Shown here: piece after piece, positions 48,056 through 60,524 of the stretch
How positions within the stretch are numbered: position 1 is the stretch's first letter
Layout: the number at the start of each line of letters is the position of its first letter
Assembly (NCBI RefSeq): GCF_905475395.1
Contig: NC_058337.1
Coordinates: forward strand, 85,616,368 to 85,680,367
Direction: 5' to 3'
Source of the DNA: Chrysoperla carnea
Lineage: Eukaryota; Arthropoda; Insecta; Neuroptera; Chrysopidae
DNA: 64,000 nucleotides
Program-made: the position numbers and the translations under genes
The notes under the pieces: generated by a model
Database searches by the model: none
Told to the model about the DNA's origin: nothing
Seen by the model: the letters and a program-made list of their open reading frames with translations, nothing else

Positions 48056-48618
48056 TATACTATGTATAATTGTATATATGAAATATACATAGTATATTAA
48101 CTTTAGTCCCAAGGTTGAAATGCTTAAAAATATTCATGCTACGAACAAAATTTTGGTATACAATTAGACCATTTTCGGTTGTCCGTCCGCCCGTCCGTCT
48201 GTGAACACGAGAACTCAAAAACAAAGAAAGATATGAAGCTGAAATTTTTACAGTGCACTCAGGATGTAAAAAGTGACGTCGAGTTCGTAAATGAGCAACA
48301 TAGGTTAATTGGGTTTTGGGTCCTACGGACCCATCTTGTAAACCGTTAAAGATAAAACAAAAGTTTAAATGTAAAAAATGCTCCTTATCAAAAAATAAAC
48401 AACTCTTGTTGGAAAATTTTTTTTGTAAACACCACTGTTTACTCACAAGGGCACAAATTATGTATAAATTTTATAGTATGTATTAATATGGGATTATCAC
48501 TTATGTATATGTGTGACATGTATAGGTATATGTTTAATGTGATGATAGAGTAATCAACACTGTTTATGCACGGTATTTCAACAATTAACTCAGTTAATTG
48601 TTTGTTTTCACTTGTTTT
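48056..48618 (+). repeat. Rep-A element, near full length
   Basis: It starts with the palindromic TATATGAAATATACATAGTATA, contains GTCCGTCCGCCCGTCCGTC, and ends TTTCACTTGTTTTG. The two antisense frames across it are shadows. Confidence 0.88.
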
Positions 48619-49814
48619 GTATTGCTTTCTCTTATTTAGAGTTAATGTTTCCATATACTCTCATAATTTTTATCAAATCTAGATAATCGAGACTATAACC
48701 AAATTAAATAGCGTAAATATTTTCACATGGATACAGGTGCTCTAAGAAGTAAGTTAAACCGACTGTTGGGTGAAATTTCATTGGAGACTATAGTATAGAA
48801 ATAGTACTGCAGGAATTAAAGTTTTGCCAAATGTGGACAAGGGTTTTTATGGCAGCCGTTTTTGCGTAATACCTACTCATAGTCGACTAGTGCCTCGTAT
48901 ATTTGCATAGCTCCAAACATAACTATTTATACCTACTATTAGTTAATTTCACAAGACAATTAAATAAGAGGGATTTTATTTATAACTGAGGTTTGAGAGG
49001 GTTCGAAAACAATATGTGAAAATGTTGATACTTAGACGAAATATTGGAACATTTTCAACCCAAGCAAAAGGTTTTTGAAATAATTGTAAATAAAAATTAT
49101 ATTTTTTTAATGCAGGTTATCTCGAGCCTTGATTATAATCACCCGTTTGTTACAACAACACTTACAAATCCACAAATATGTATATGTTTTGTTTTATACT
49201 TTTATAAATTATCAGCAATTTGCGAAACTCAAAATTTTGAATTTAATGATCATATTTCTACCTTTATAATGGATTTGGAAATTCAAGTTTCTATCTTTAA
49301 CTTGCCATAGCGTCGAACATTAATTATTTATTTTACATTAATAAAATACATCTTAAAAAATTCACTTAAAAGTAAAAAATAAATTTTATAATCCTTTCAA
49401 TTATTTCCTTGTAATAATTTCCTCCGGCAATGATTAAATTTTTAGCCAAGGATATGTTGAACTTTAAAACGTAATTTCTAATTTTTTGTGGATTTTTGTC
49501 AAGAATCTTTGCAAAAAATTTTTATTTTATACTTATTAGTTAATTTTAGTATGACTATTGTCATACGACTATGTGACTAAGTTGACCTGAAATTTTCAAC
49601 TTACCAAAAATTTATATAGGCACAGCTTTGAAAGAGCTTTATGTACATTCGATTGATAAACTACCTTTTTTTCGTTTGTGAAAAGTAGTTTTAAAAATAT
49701 ATCAATGTTTTTTGAAATTACAACTTTATAATGGCCTTATATTTACAATTGAATAAAAGGTTGAAATACAGTAATAATATTATATTAAATACAAATTATT
49801 AGTTTTAGAAATTA

Positions 49815-49950
49815 TTTCGACGCGGAAAGGGGATGGATGTGCTGGAAAATTGACTCCCTTAAAGGACACTTTATTGACAGAAACTTAACCCACATACCGA
49901 TTTTCAACCCTCTAGATCAACTTGGAGGAACTGTAGGAATGAAGCGGGGA
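49815..49950 (+). repeat. Dispersed repeat family D, copy
   Basis: GACTCCCTTAAAGGACACTT, then ACATACCGATTTTCAACCCT and CTAGATCAACTTGGAGG match the units in intron 3 of gene 2 and at 15650. Confidence 0.5.
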
Positions 49951-51267
49951 AAAATATAATAACTAAAAAGTTTTCTTGGGGATACAATACGGATTTATAA
50001 CGGATGAACAAAAATCTCATACAATTCAGCACTTTTTAGAGAAATGTTTTTAATACAGGGTGCTTTTTTAAGTTGGCATATGCTTGAAACTCAAAAAATA
50101 AGTTTTATCGATAAAATTGCTTCTAACAGAAATTGTTGAGTCTATGGGTGCACATTTTACGCAGACTTTAAACTTGGCACCGGTTTTGAGGCTCAATAAA
50201 GAGCTCGCTCTATTCCATACCTGGTAATATCTGGTAATCTTTTTTCTTCGAAACTTTTTTTCGCAAAACCATACAGTTTAGGGCAAACGGACTGAAAATT
50301 TTTACACGAAAATAGTTTTCTAGTATGTCTTCTGTCGAATCTTGGCATTCTTAGAAAAAAAATTTTCAATCAAAGTAGTTCCCTTTTTTATATAGACCAC
50401 TCTTGTTCGAATTTGAAATGCCCAAAAAGCTGTGATTTGTAGTTTCCTTAATGGTTTATTTTGGAGAAGAGAAAAAATAGACAACATATACATATGTATA
50501 TGAATTCCGAAAACTTGCATGTTTTAATGATGATTGAAGAAATTTTAATCGACAATACGTGTCTGTATAATCCTGCGGTTTTGTTTTTTGAATATTTGAA
50601 AACATTCATTCGTTTTTCTATTTTGCTAGGGTGTACTTTTCCTGAGTACAAAATGTAACAAAATTGTTGTCATATTACTTAAATTTACAATCTTTTTTGT
50701 ATGTGCATTTTTACGATGCAAAATTATTTATTTTTTATAGATCCATGAGCTTATTTTTTTTATTTTTTTGGCAAAACAGTTTGGAAAATGGAAAATATTT
50801 CTTCAAATGTTTGACAACTAACACTTCCAAGAAAACTTATTTAACTTTTATGTACGGGCATTTAGAACATCACTCAGTGTGGCATAAATAAATTGTTTTT
50901 ACATACAGTATATTCTAGGGTTCCCATTAAAGTGAACAATGTTCCTGTTATTCCCATGAGAAACCAAACTCTGACCATTTAGTATTAAAAGTTGTATACG
51001 GTAAAATATACATGACATTATGTCCATCTCTTTTTAGCATATTATATTACGTACGTTAAATTTAAAGAGTGTCATTTTTCTTGTCGGTTTCATATAATTC
51101 GTTTCTATATTATTGGAATGTAGGATAAATTTATGTAGGTACTAATATTTAAATGAATTGGTTTTAAGGATATGAATAAATTTAAATGAGTGTTAAAAAT
51201 AGTAAAACAAATTATAGACGAGTCTTTGATACCTGACCAGTAGCTTTTTATTTTACAACTTAATAGA

Positions 51268-51504
51268 AAAAATTATTTCAAAAATGACAAAACGCGACTG
51301 AATTAAATATAAAGTGAAAAGAAAAAAACAAGGCCAGCAGTTTACATAGCGGCTTTATTGGGACCCATTATTGGGAATATTTGAGCCGTTTGAGATTTTT
51401 ATGGATCCCGACTGTTAAAGACGCTATGTAAACTGCTGGACTTGCTTGTTTCTTTTCAGTTTATATTTAACTCAGTCGAGTTTTTTGATTTTTTAAATAA
51501 TTAT
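51268..51504. mobile_element. Long inverted repeat (foldback MITE)
   Basis: Left arm about 51268-51365, right arm about 51402-51504. The best block is CCAGCAGTTTACATAGCG with its inverted match CGCTATGTAAACTGCTGG. Flanking blocks are CGACTGAATTAAATATAAA and TTTATATTTAACTCAGTCG. Confidence 0.85.
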
Positions 51505-51589
51505 TTTATTTTACTCTCCTTTTAGTTAGGATTTAATTGAATTACCTATTCAACGATACCCCACTTACCATAGCTTGTCGACATTCATT

Positions 51590-52215
51590 TTCAATCTATG
51601 TATGTATTTATGTATGTTTGGTCCTTTGAGACCAAACACGTGAACTGATTTTAACGATTATTACGTTAATCGATTTGTTTATTTAATAGCTATTCAATGA
51701 TACTTCACTTAACATAGTTGACATAATTCAATATGGTCATCTGGTGGCCGCCATATTGAATTTTCATTATTTCCATATCTTCAGTAGTACTCGCAAATTT
51801 CAAAAAAATCGATTAGCGTAAGAATATTCCAAATCGGCCCATGGGTTTGGTCTCTATGCCGCCGCATAGGAACACATATATATTCTGTTCACAATGTGGC
51901 GCCTGGTAGTCCCCATATTGAATTTTCATTACTACCATACCTTCAGTAGTACTTGCAAGGTTATAACAAATCGATTGACGTTAGAATCTGCCAAATCAGC
52001 CGATTCAGCCCTCGCGTTTGGTCTCTAGTGTGCCACATAGGAATTCACATTGAATTTTCCTTACTTCAATATCTTCAGTAGCACTCGCAAGGTTAATCGA
52101 TTGACGTCAAAATCAAAAGCGGCTCACGCGTTTGGTCTCTAGTGTGTCGTATTGGAAGACACATACATAGACTGATAAACACATTACCACTCCTTTGCGT
52201 TGCTCAGTCGGGTAA
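51590..52215 (+). mobile_element. Repeat array with three diverged internal units
   Basis: CATATTGAATTTTCATTA...CATA.CTTCAGTAGTACTCGCAA...AATCGATT..CGT.A.AAT...GCGTTTGGTCTCTA recurs at about 51750, 51910 and 52050. It ends TTTGCGTTGCTCAGTCGGGTAAAAA, a tail seen on insect interspersed repeats. No coding frame. Confidence 0.7.
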
Positions 52216-53259
52216 AAATTAGAAACTTTAAATTCTCTATTTATACTTTAAAATTATAAACTTTTTTTATAATTATTAAATGTTTCAACGAAAATTATTT
52301 AATGCATAATTCACTACTTTGTTTACAGATTGAAGATTGTAAAATGAGCCTTGATTTAATATAATTGTTGTCAAAAAAATTGGCAAACCAAGACTTAATT
52401 TATTATATTTTGTCAAAGCTTGGACAAAGAAGAGTCATTCAAGCATCAATTTATTGGCTTTTGAAAAGGGTTGGATAATTTCCATTCCGCCGTCAGTATT
52501 CGCAGGCCATCTCTTTATAGGAATGCAAACGCCATTTATAAGCTTTTTTATAAAATGCATAAAACTGTTTATATATTTTGTAGTTGATACAAAAATTTAC
52601 ATAAACTTTAATAAACAAATTTTGTAAATAAATAAGTAAAGTACATTTTAGTAAATAAATGATTATTTATTGTTAATTTCAAAAGCAAAAATTTTTTTTA
52701 AATAATTTTATTATTTCAGACAAAATGAAAACAAAATTTCTTCTAATGAAACATAATATAAAGAAAGAAAATCAGTAATTTATTTTTTGTACATATAAGA
52801 CTTTTGTATCGTAATATACTCGTACACAACAAAATTAGGTTGGGCTAAGAAAATTCCATCAAACTAAATAGATACTAATATTAAGTAGTGATAAGCAATA
52901 TGGTAGTGTGACCAATGATGACCCAGATCCTATCATAGCCCGTATTAAATTAAAAAAAGTATTCAATCAAGCATTGATTTCAAAATTCTTGGGCAGGTGT
53001 AAAAACCCTCACAGATAAAAATGGGCTGTTTTAAAAAAATTAGGGTTCCGCTACAACATAAAATAATAAAATCGACGAAATTGTAAACACAAGGGGGATA
53101 AGTGACGGCATACGAAATGAAGATTATAACATTAAAACTATAATAATCTTTGTATTTAAAATTGAAATTGCCCAGCGAAGCGGTAAGTTCACAGCTTGTT
53201 CTTAATAAAATTGTAAATAGACATATACATTTATAAAAAAACGCAATCAAATGTTAATT

Positions 53260-53786
53260 TATACTATGTATATGAAATATATCAAGGTATATTAGTCCCA
53301 AATTTGTAACGCTTAAAATTATTGATGCTATTTCCGGTTGTCTGTCTGTCTGTCGTCTGTCGTCTGTCTGTCCGTCTGTCATCACGATTACTCAAAAGGG
53401 AAAAGAAATATCAAGCTGAAATTTTTATAGCGTTCGTAGCTACGAAGTGTGAAGTCCTAGGACGTAAAAAGTGAGGTCGAGTTCGTAAATGAGCAACATA
53501 GGTCAATTGGGTCTTGGGTTCGTAGGACCCATCTTGTAAACCGTTAGAGATAGAACAAAAATTTAAAGTAAAAATGTTTCTTATAAAAAAAAACAACTTT
53601 TTTTCGGAAACATTTTTTCGGAAACATGACTGTTTACCCGCGAGAGCGCAAATTATACGCAAATTGTATAGTATGTGTTTTCAGTTATATGTGTGTGACA
53701 TGTAGGTATGTATGTGTAATGTGACAGAGTAATCTTCACTGTCTTTACATGGTATTTCAACAGTTAACTCAGTCAAGGTGTTTGTC
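53260..53786 (+). repeat. Rep-A element
   Basis: It starts ATACTATGTATATGAAATAT, has an expanded TGTCTGTCTGTC tract, then all Rep-A landmarks as far as CAACAGTTAACTCAGTCAA. It stops just short of the usual CACTTG end. Confidence 0.88.
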
Positions 53787-56700
53787 AACTAGCTTCTTAT
53801 CAAGATATACTTCATCATCTATATTTTTCAATTTAGTTTTTTTCACTTCTAAAATTAGTTGATTATTTTACTCATGGAAATTTTTGAAAAATTTTAATTA
53901 AGGGAGTTCTGAAATTAAGTGAACCATATATGGCGCCTGTATCTTTAGATAGGGTAGCTAGGTTTTTGATCGGAGCTTTTGGAATATTTCATTTAGTTCG
54001 TAAAAAACTACAGAAAACATTAACAAGTGTATCTAGTAACTTTATTTTTACCAATACAACGACAGTCTAATCAGTTATCTGTCCATTTATTATAATTTTT
54101 AAATTTACGCTGGTGGGATTCGACCTCATGAACTTGTGCATCAATTATTATTATGATTTATATTATCCAGTTTAATGGTTAAAAGTGTGACGAATTGCAA
54201 ACACCGCAAGTTATTGCTGATACTTTATTTGTTAATACCTTTGGAATTTCAGATTAATAAATCAAAATCGAAAATGTTCTTTATCCTCAAGAATGAAGAT
54301 TACTGCAAAGGTAGATTATATATGCGAACACCTCAATTGGAATAACCTTAGATGCGTGACTCAATACACCAAATCAATGTAGAAAAACATTGATTACGTT
54401 TTTATAAGAAACTAGAGTCATACATTTTCAAGGGAGAATACCATCTTCGTATTCTTTTTTAATAAAATTCTCAAAGTGGGTTGAAATGTTACAAAAAGCA
54501 TATGTAATTATACAGAGATTACATAATATTAAATAGGATAGTCAAAAATTTGGCGCTAAGTGGAACAAGCGATGAGTCTGCAGAAATGAATAGCTTGATG
54601 AAATTCAATTTATTAAGAGAGGGATCTTTAAGAAGTGTATAGAGCAATAGGCGCTTGGATAAGGCACAAGCACTTTTACTCTCCAATTTTCAGAAGAAAA
54701 AAATGCTTCGATTTCATGTTTTTTTCAAAATTATTGATAAAATGACATATTCAATAATGTTTTTCGATTTTGCAAATAATGATCAAAATTCAATATTCTA
54801 GGTACCAAAAATCTAGCGAATCAATTTGTTTGTCTGCATGTGTATGAAAGAAAATCTAAAACTCATTAATCTTATTTAACAAAGTTTTCCCATTTCATGT
54901 TATTAATGTTTTTATTTATTTTTGTATTTTGTTTTGTTCGCTAAAATCTTTTTAATTTATACACAAATTGAAAATGTCCTTATTAAAAGTCACAAATATT
55001 AAAATATATTTGTCTGGATAAAAAAATCAATCATTTATAAAAAGAAAACTTTTTTTTTCATTAAATTTTATGTTTTTTAATTTAATTTTTTTAAAGAGTA
55101 GGTAAATGAAATTATGCATAAGATTTAAGTCATTCGGTGCATTAAACGTAGGTAATAAACAAGTCACATCATGCTCAGAACTTTATCAGGAATGTTTAGA
55201 ACTTTCTTATAAATGTTTAGAACTTTCTTATGCTATTCTAATGACACACTGAATAGGATAGAAAATGCCATTTTAAATCACTTTCATTCTTATTTCTTGC
55301 AAAAAAAGTTCATTTGACGACCATTTTTTGGTAAAATTATACATACATTTAAAGTTCTCTGTTTACATAAAGTATCAAAATATCCCACTTCCAAATAAGA
55401 ATTTTACAATTTTTATAATTTTTTTTCTATATTTTGCAGTTCTTTTTCTGCAATTTAATTTGATTAAAAATAAGTATTTTTCAAATTGAACTTTTTAGTG
55501 AGTTTGGGTTTACCTACGTACGTAATTAACATAAAGTTATCACTTACACGCATGAGTCCATATCTTAAAAACTACTGAGTAGGTTTTGATGAAACTATTA
55601 TTATTATAGAGCTTACGCTTTCATACAAAGTTTTCTTTAAATTTGGACCACAATTGTCGGAGAAATCGGTAAATATACACAAAAAAGTGCGCACTCTGTA
55701 CTGTAGACGATAAAGGGTTATAGTTTCTTTCGTTTGATCGGTCCATTTTATTTGTTCATAAAAGAAATGCCAGATTGTTATGTTTGACAAGATTGTCTTG
55801 TTTGAACTTGAATCTAAAGAATTTTAAGCCCTATTTAATCTCTAAATGATTTGCAAAAAAACCATATATATTACTAAAAAAATTTTCTCCGATAAAATTC
55901 ATTTCGATAAACAAAAATTTTATAGCCATATTTTTATTTGAAATCAAAATTTTTATGTGATAATTCATTTTGTTTTAAAATATACTGGTACAAAAAATAC
56001 AAAAAACAAATTTGTTTTGATCATGCTACATATACACTTGACAGAAAGTAAATTTTATCTTTCCAGTAGGAAAAGAGCAATCGCAATGTCTTTGACTTTC
56101 GGTTAACACATATAACAGATGAAATAAAACCGGGGAAATAAGGATGTACTCACAATGTTTCCAATCGAAACAGGAAAATTGAAATTTACGGTTAGGCTTA
56201 TATTAGTATATCCCTCTTTCAAATATTATAAAAATCCTGAAGGAAAACGCGATTCAATTGATACAAAATTTTCTATAAATAGTCCCGAATGTAATATTTG
56301 ACTGGTGAGTAAAATCATTTTAATACTTACAAAGGAAAATATGATTGTAATTAATTGCAATAAAATATAATCCTACTTTCTTCTAACAAGGAATGTCATA
56401 ATATAAAAATGTATAACATAAGCTTAAATAAAACTTAAGACCGCATAAATAATCAATTATTTACGCATTTGAAGAAAAATAATACACAAAATATAAAAAT
56501 ACTTAGAAGAAGAAATGAGAAAGAAATGTCATTAAATAAAAAAAAAAAGACTAGAAACAAACGAAAACCATTTAATTACCTCCATTACCAAATAATTTCA
56601 TTCGTGAGTAATGAACGTAGAAAATCTAATAGGCCAAAAATAATGTTCATGACAAAGTACAGAATGATAAAATATTTCATTATCTCAAATTTCCAATGAA

Positions 56701-57880
56701 TACAACAGTTAGACCGTGTGTAAACGTTAGATAACAGCATCCAAACTAGGAAAGTAATGGTCCGAAATATTTTTTAGAACTTAATATTTTGACCGTATCT
56801 ATTTTAAGAGATAGAGAGAATTTTTAAATTTCAAAGTTGGTCTTTATGAAAAGAAGAATTGGATTTTGTCGAATACTTTCTTCGAAAACAAACTGGATTT
56901 TACAAAAATTATTCTACTGTTCCGGTATTTTAACACTCTGCATGCTAAATAACATTTCTAAAAAAAAACTAAACTTTCTCTAACAAAAAAGAATCAACTC
57001 CAAAAAATGGACAAAAAAGTGAAAAATTATTTTTTATAGTTCCGGCTTTAATCATTCAGTTACAGAACTTTTTAGTGAGTTTGGGTCTACCTCCGGATGA
57101 AATAAACAAAGTTACAAGATTAGTCCACATCTTAAAAATACTAAGCCGATTTTGAATACATGACCCCTTCTTAAGAGTTACAGACAAAACCCTTTCAAAC
57201 AAAAGAAAGTTTTTTTGGCCGAAAAATGGAATGAATACAGTACTGAAATGTGCTATTGTTGAATTTAGATCCCTGATTCTTGATCAGTGACTAAACAACC
57301 CCAGGGAGAAATTTTTACAGCAACATATTTTGATTTGGGTTATCATATGAAAACAGTGGGTTTTTTTGGCCAAAAATGGCACGAACCCTGCACTAAAATG
57401 TGACATTATTGAATTTAGACGCCAGATTCGTAATCAGGGACAAAAAACTCATCTTGAAACCAATTTCGACGGCAAAATATTCATTTTATAGACTGTTTCT
57501 GGTTGTGATGGTTGGGAGGTGGGTTGAGACTCCCCCAATTTTCAAAAGAATGCAGAAATGGGTGGTGATGAATGTTCCTAAGGGTCTAAGAAACACTTTA
57601 TTGATAATACATTTGTAACACACCGTAGGACCATTTGACAGAAAATCAGCTTTAATAAATATTTATTATTATTTTATAAAAAGATAGGCGCAGAATAACA
57701 GTGAGATTATAATTATTTTCGAATGAATAATAAACCATTGTAATAAAGAAATATATTTTTGATTTTTATAAAGACTTGGAATTTTGATTGCATTCGCGTG
57801 TAATAATCTTTAGGGAGAGTAAGTAGCCCATTCAATCTGTGAAAAGTCAATCGAAATTCGATCGGTAATATATCTTATGC
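53787..57880. other. Intergenic, no gene recognised
   Basis: A pair of diverged similar segments (around 55495-55640 and 57065-57180, sharing AGTGAGTTTGGGT.TACCT and TATCTTAAAAA) is the only structure seen. The Lys/Asn-rich frame at 56469-56699 looks like base composition rather than a gene. Confidence 0.45.
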
Positions 57881-58282
57881 ATATTCGCACCGTGCGTGAG
57901 TTTTATTGGAGGCGTTTCCATGGTAACGATACACTACTTAAATTAGAGAATTGTATGGATGCATATATAATTGCATGGATTGCATTTATGACTTACATTG
58001 AAAATTTAATATTATTGCCTCACAAATTTAAATTAATAATTATGATAATTTACATTTGAAAAATAATATTTGTGCAATTTGATTTCTTATTTTCACAAGT
58101 TTTAATGCATTAAGTTTAATTAATTAGTGTTTTCAATAATTATAATTTGACATTTTCTATAACATTAACATGTAAAGAATTGCAAGTTAGTTATAGCAGC
58201 CTCCTTTATCGCTAAAAATTTTCACTGCAAGCGCTGGCATCGATTTAATTGTCCCTACCATGACTACGCACACAACGAATAA
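57881..58282 (-). repeat. Dispersed repeat family B, most complete copy
   Basis: About 400 bases. One end carries CGCACCGTGCGTGAG...CCATGGTAACG; the other, inverted, carries TTCGTTGTGTGCGTAGTCATGG. The ends are weakly similar in inverted orientation, suggesting a non-autonomous DNA transposon. The ORFs inside are shadows. Confidence 0.7.
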
Positions 58283-59912
58283 CATTCTAGCAAACAAATT
58301 ACAACGTGCGATAAGGAACAGCGTTCCAAAAAGTGTAAAAAAGTTAAAAATTGCGCCATATTTTTGCACTACATTGTGGACAACCATGTTGCTGGTAAAA
58401 TATATTTTAAATAAGCTCTAGGATAACCTGCTTTAATCTTATGGAACTATCAAATACCTTATATAAATATATACCAACGTGTAAGTAATTTGGTAAGTAC
58501 TTTTAATGCTCATAATAATAAACATGTAACGTATGTATGTTATGTATATAATATAATATAATCTTTGGGTAGAATTATATTCCTTTTCTCGTTTCTACGT
58601 AGTACCTACTTCTTACAGATTGTAAGAATATATAAAGGAAAAATATTAAATATCAATCAAAAAATCTAACGACAGTTAGTCAAGAAAATACGTAGGAGGG
58701 GTTATTGAGGCATTGCTAGTTGGTTAGTAGATATTTAACTTAAAGAGGGATTCAACCAAAAAGACATTTGGCTTTTTGATGTAGTTACATACACAGTGCT
58801 TAAGAAGTTTCTTGGCATGCTTGCAAGAATTATGATTTCGGAATGTTGGTCTAGTTTTAGATTTATATATTAGTTTGCAAGAGATACCAAATGGACGTAG
58901 TACAAGTGTACCTATTTCATCGATTTATTAATCAGGGAGTAATTCATATCCAGAAGAAAAGTAGTTAGGTACTATTATTTATTATCTTACAAATAATTTT
59001 TTAAGAGAAAATCAATTTAAAAAATGAACTTTTTCCGAAATTCGGAATAAAATTTTTCAAATCGAGCTACCGTTTACTTTTGTTCCGAAAATTGTTTACC
59101 ATAGATTAATGCTGCCGTTATAATTTTAAAAAAACCTGACTTCGAAACATTTTAAATGCTTGTTGTTGGGATATAGTAATGATTTATGTTTGTCCTCGTT
59201 TCTATTTGTGGTCGGTTTAGATGGTCCTTATTGAATTATTTCTCACAATTAATTATATTAAATTTATAACACAAAGTCTTGGAAATGAAAATAACTTTTA
59301 CACATCAGTATTTGAAAAAAAAAAAAAAACAAAATTTTATGTAGTTAGAAAAACATTAAAAAAGTTTCTTTCAGTGTTTACTTCTAAATTTTGCACAAAT
59401 TTATCGTACAAGGGAGATGTTATTTCCTCGGCGGACTAAAATGAAGAGACTAAGTATTTCAAGCAGGTTTTTAAAAACTTTTGCACCAAACTTTGGTACT
59501 AAACAAAATTTGGCCCTCAATGAGAACAAGCGATTCATTTGAAAAATTTTGCACTATTTTTTTGTACTTTACCTTTTGAATCTCTTGAAGGAACTTTGAA
59601 CATTGTTAAAGAAAATAACTTAGCCTTAATCTTTCCTAGAAAAGAATAGTGCGTTAGAAAATGTACTGTTCTATGAAAACAATTTATTAAGTAAATACAA
59701 ACTAGGCAAAGTGTTTCGAAAAAATTTCGAAAATTTGTTAAACAAGGAAGTTGCTTTTACAAATTTCTAAATAAATTAAAATGCACTTTGCCAGATAAGG
59801 AGCATTAAATTTTTAATCATTTAAACTTTATCTTTTACTGTGAAATTTAATACATGCTAGTTTTAGTAGAAACAGATGTAAGTAAGAGACCTATTCGACG
59901 CAAAGAAAGAAA

Positions 59913-60524
59913 TTATGGTTCACGAATTCGTTTACGAACTAAAACATAACAAATTCCAACATTACAAATAAATTGAGCAACTATTAATAAAATTAAAAAT
60001 ATTATCCATTGTTTACAGGAACTTGGTGTCGTTGAACCAGGACCAGGAATATATTTATATCTTACTGAAACATTATCGGTTTCATTTTTGTTAAGTTCAA
60101 GTTCTTGATCATTTGAAGATGATTCGTCAGTTTCCTCAATTAATAGATTGCGTGCTACTCCATTCGTTTCTTTATTTCTTTGATTATGTATTGGATTTTC
60201 TGCTTCAAGATCTTTACTTAAACCACTCAATGAATTTACTGTTGATGTCAAGTTAGTTGAGTTAATTAATGTACCATTTAAGTCACCTGGATCATCTATA
60301 AGATCGAAATCATATCAGGCATAGAGATTTAAAGTGAAGGATGGAAATTATAGAAGCATACAAAATTTAGTTTGCCATTCGTGGGTTAGATGCGTTAAGG
60401 AGTCTACATCAATATCTCCAAACACTATAAACATAATATCTATGTTTGAATTTTTACCTGGAAATGTTGATTGTATTTGAAATATTAAGTTCAAAAATAC
60501 TATCAATAAAAAATCATTTGCCAT
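59913..60524 (-). CDS. Secreted-type single-pass membrane protein, unknown function (two exons)
   Basis: Exon 1 is 60458-60524 and exon 2 is 59913-60295 on the minus strand. The intron is 60296-60457 (GT-AG, phase 1) and the product is 149 aa. Exon 1 encodes a signal peptide (MANDFLLIVFLNLIFQIQS). The mature region is short, polar and acidic, with several N-glycosylation sequons (NGT, NST, NLT near the start; NET and NVS later) and no obvious fold. About 30 residues from the end there is one hydrophobic span (WIIFLILLIVAQFICNVGICYVLV), followed by a short basic tail, RKRIREP, consistent with a type I membrane protein. The spliced reading is an exact multiple of three. I do not recognise the family; it could be a lineage-specific glycoprotein. 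An ATTAAA on the minus strand (59846-59851) is a possible polyadenylation signal. Confidence 0.75.

Noticed and set aside
53162-53190. CCCAGCGAAGCGG hairpin as a complete Helitron end
   Set aside because: The motif is present but no CTAG terminus or recognisable element body precedes it.
54105-54150. Minus-strand tRNA-like GGTCGAATCCCACC
   Set aside because: Only a B-box-like run; acceptor and anticodon arms do not pair.
56469-56699. 76-aa Lys/Asn/Arg-rich frame
   Set aside because: It reflects A-rich composition; no domain, no splice signals.
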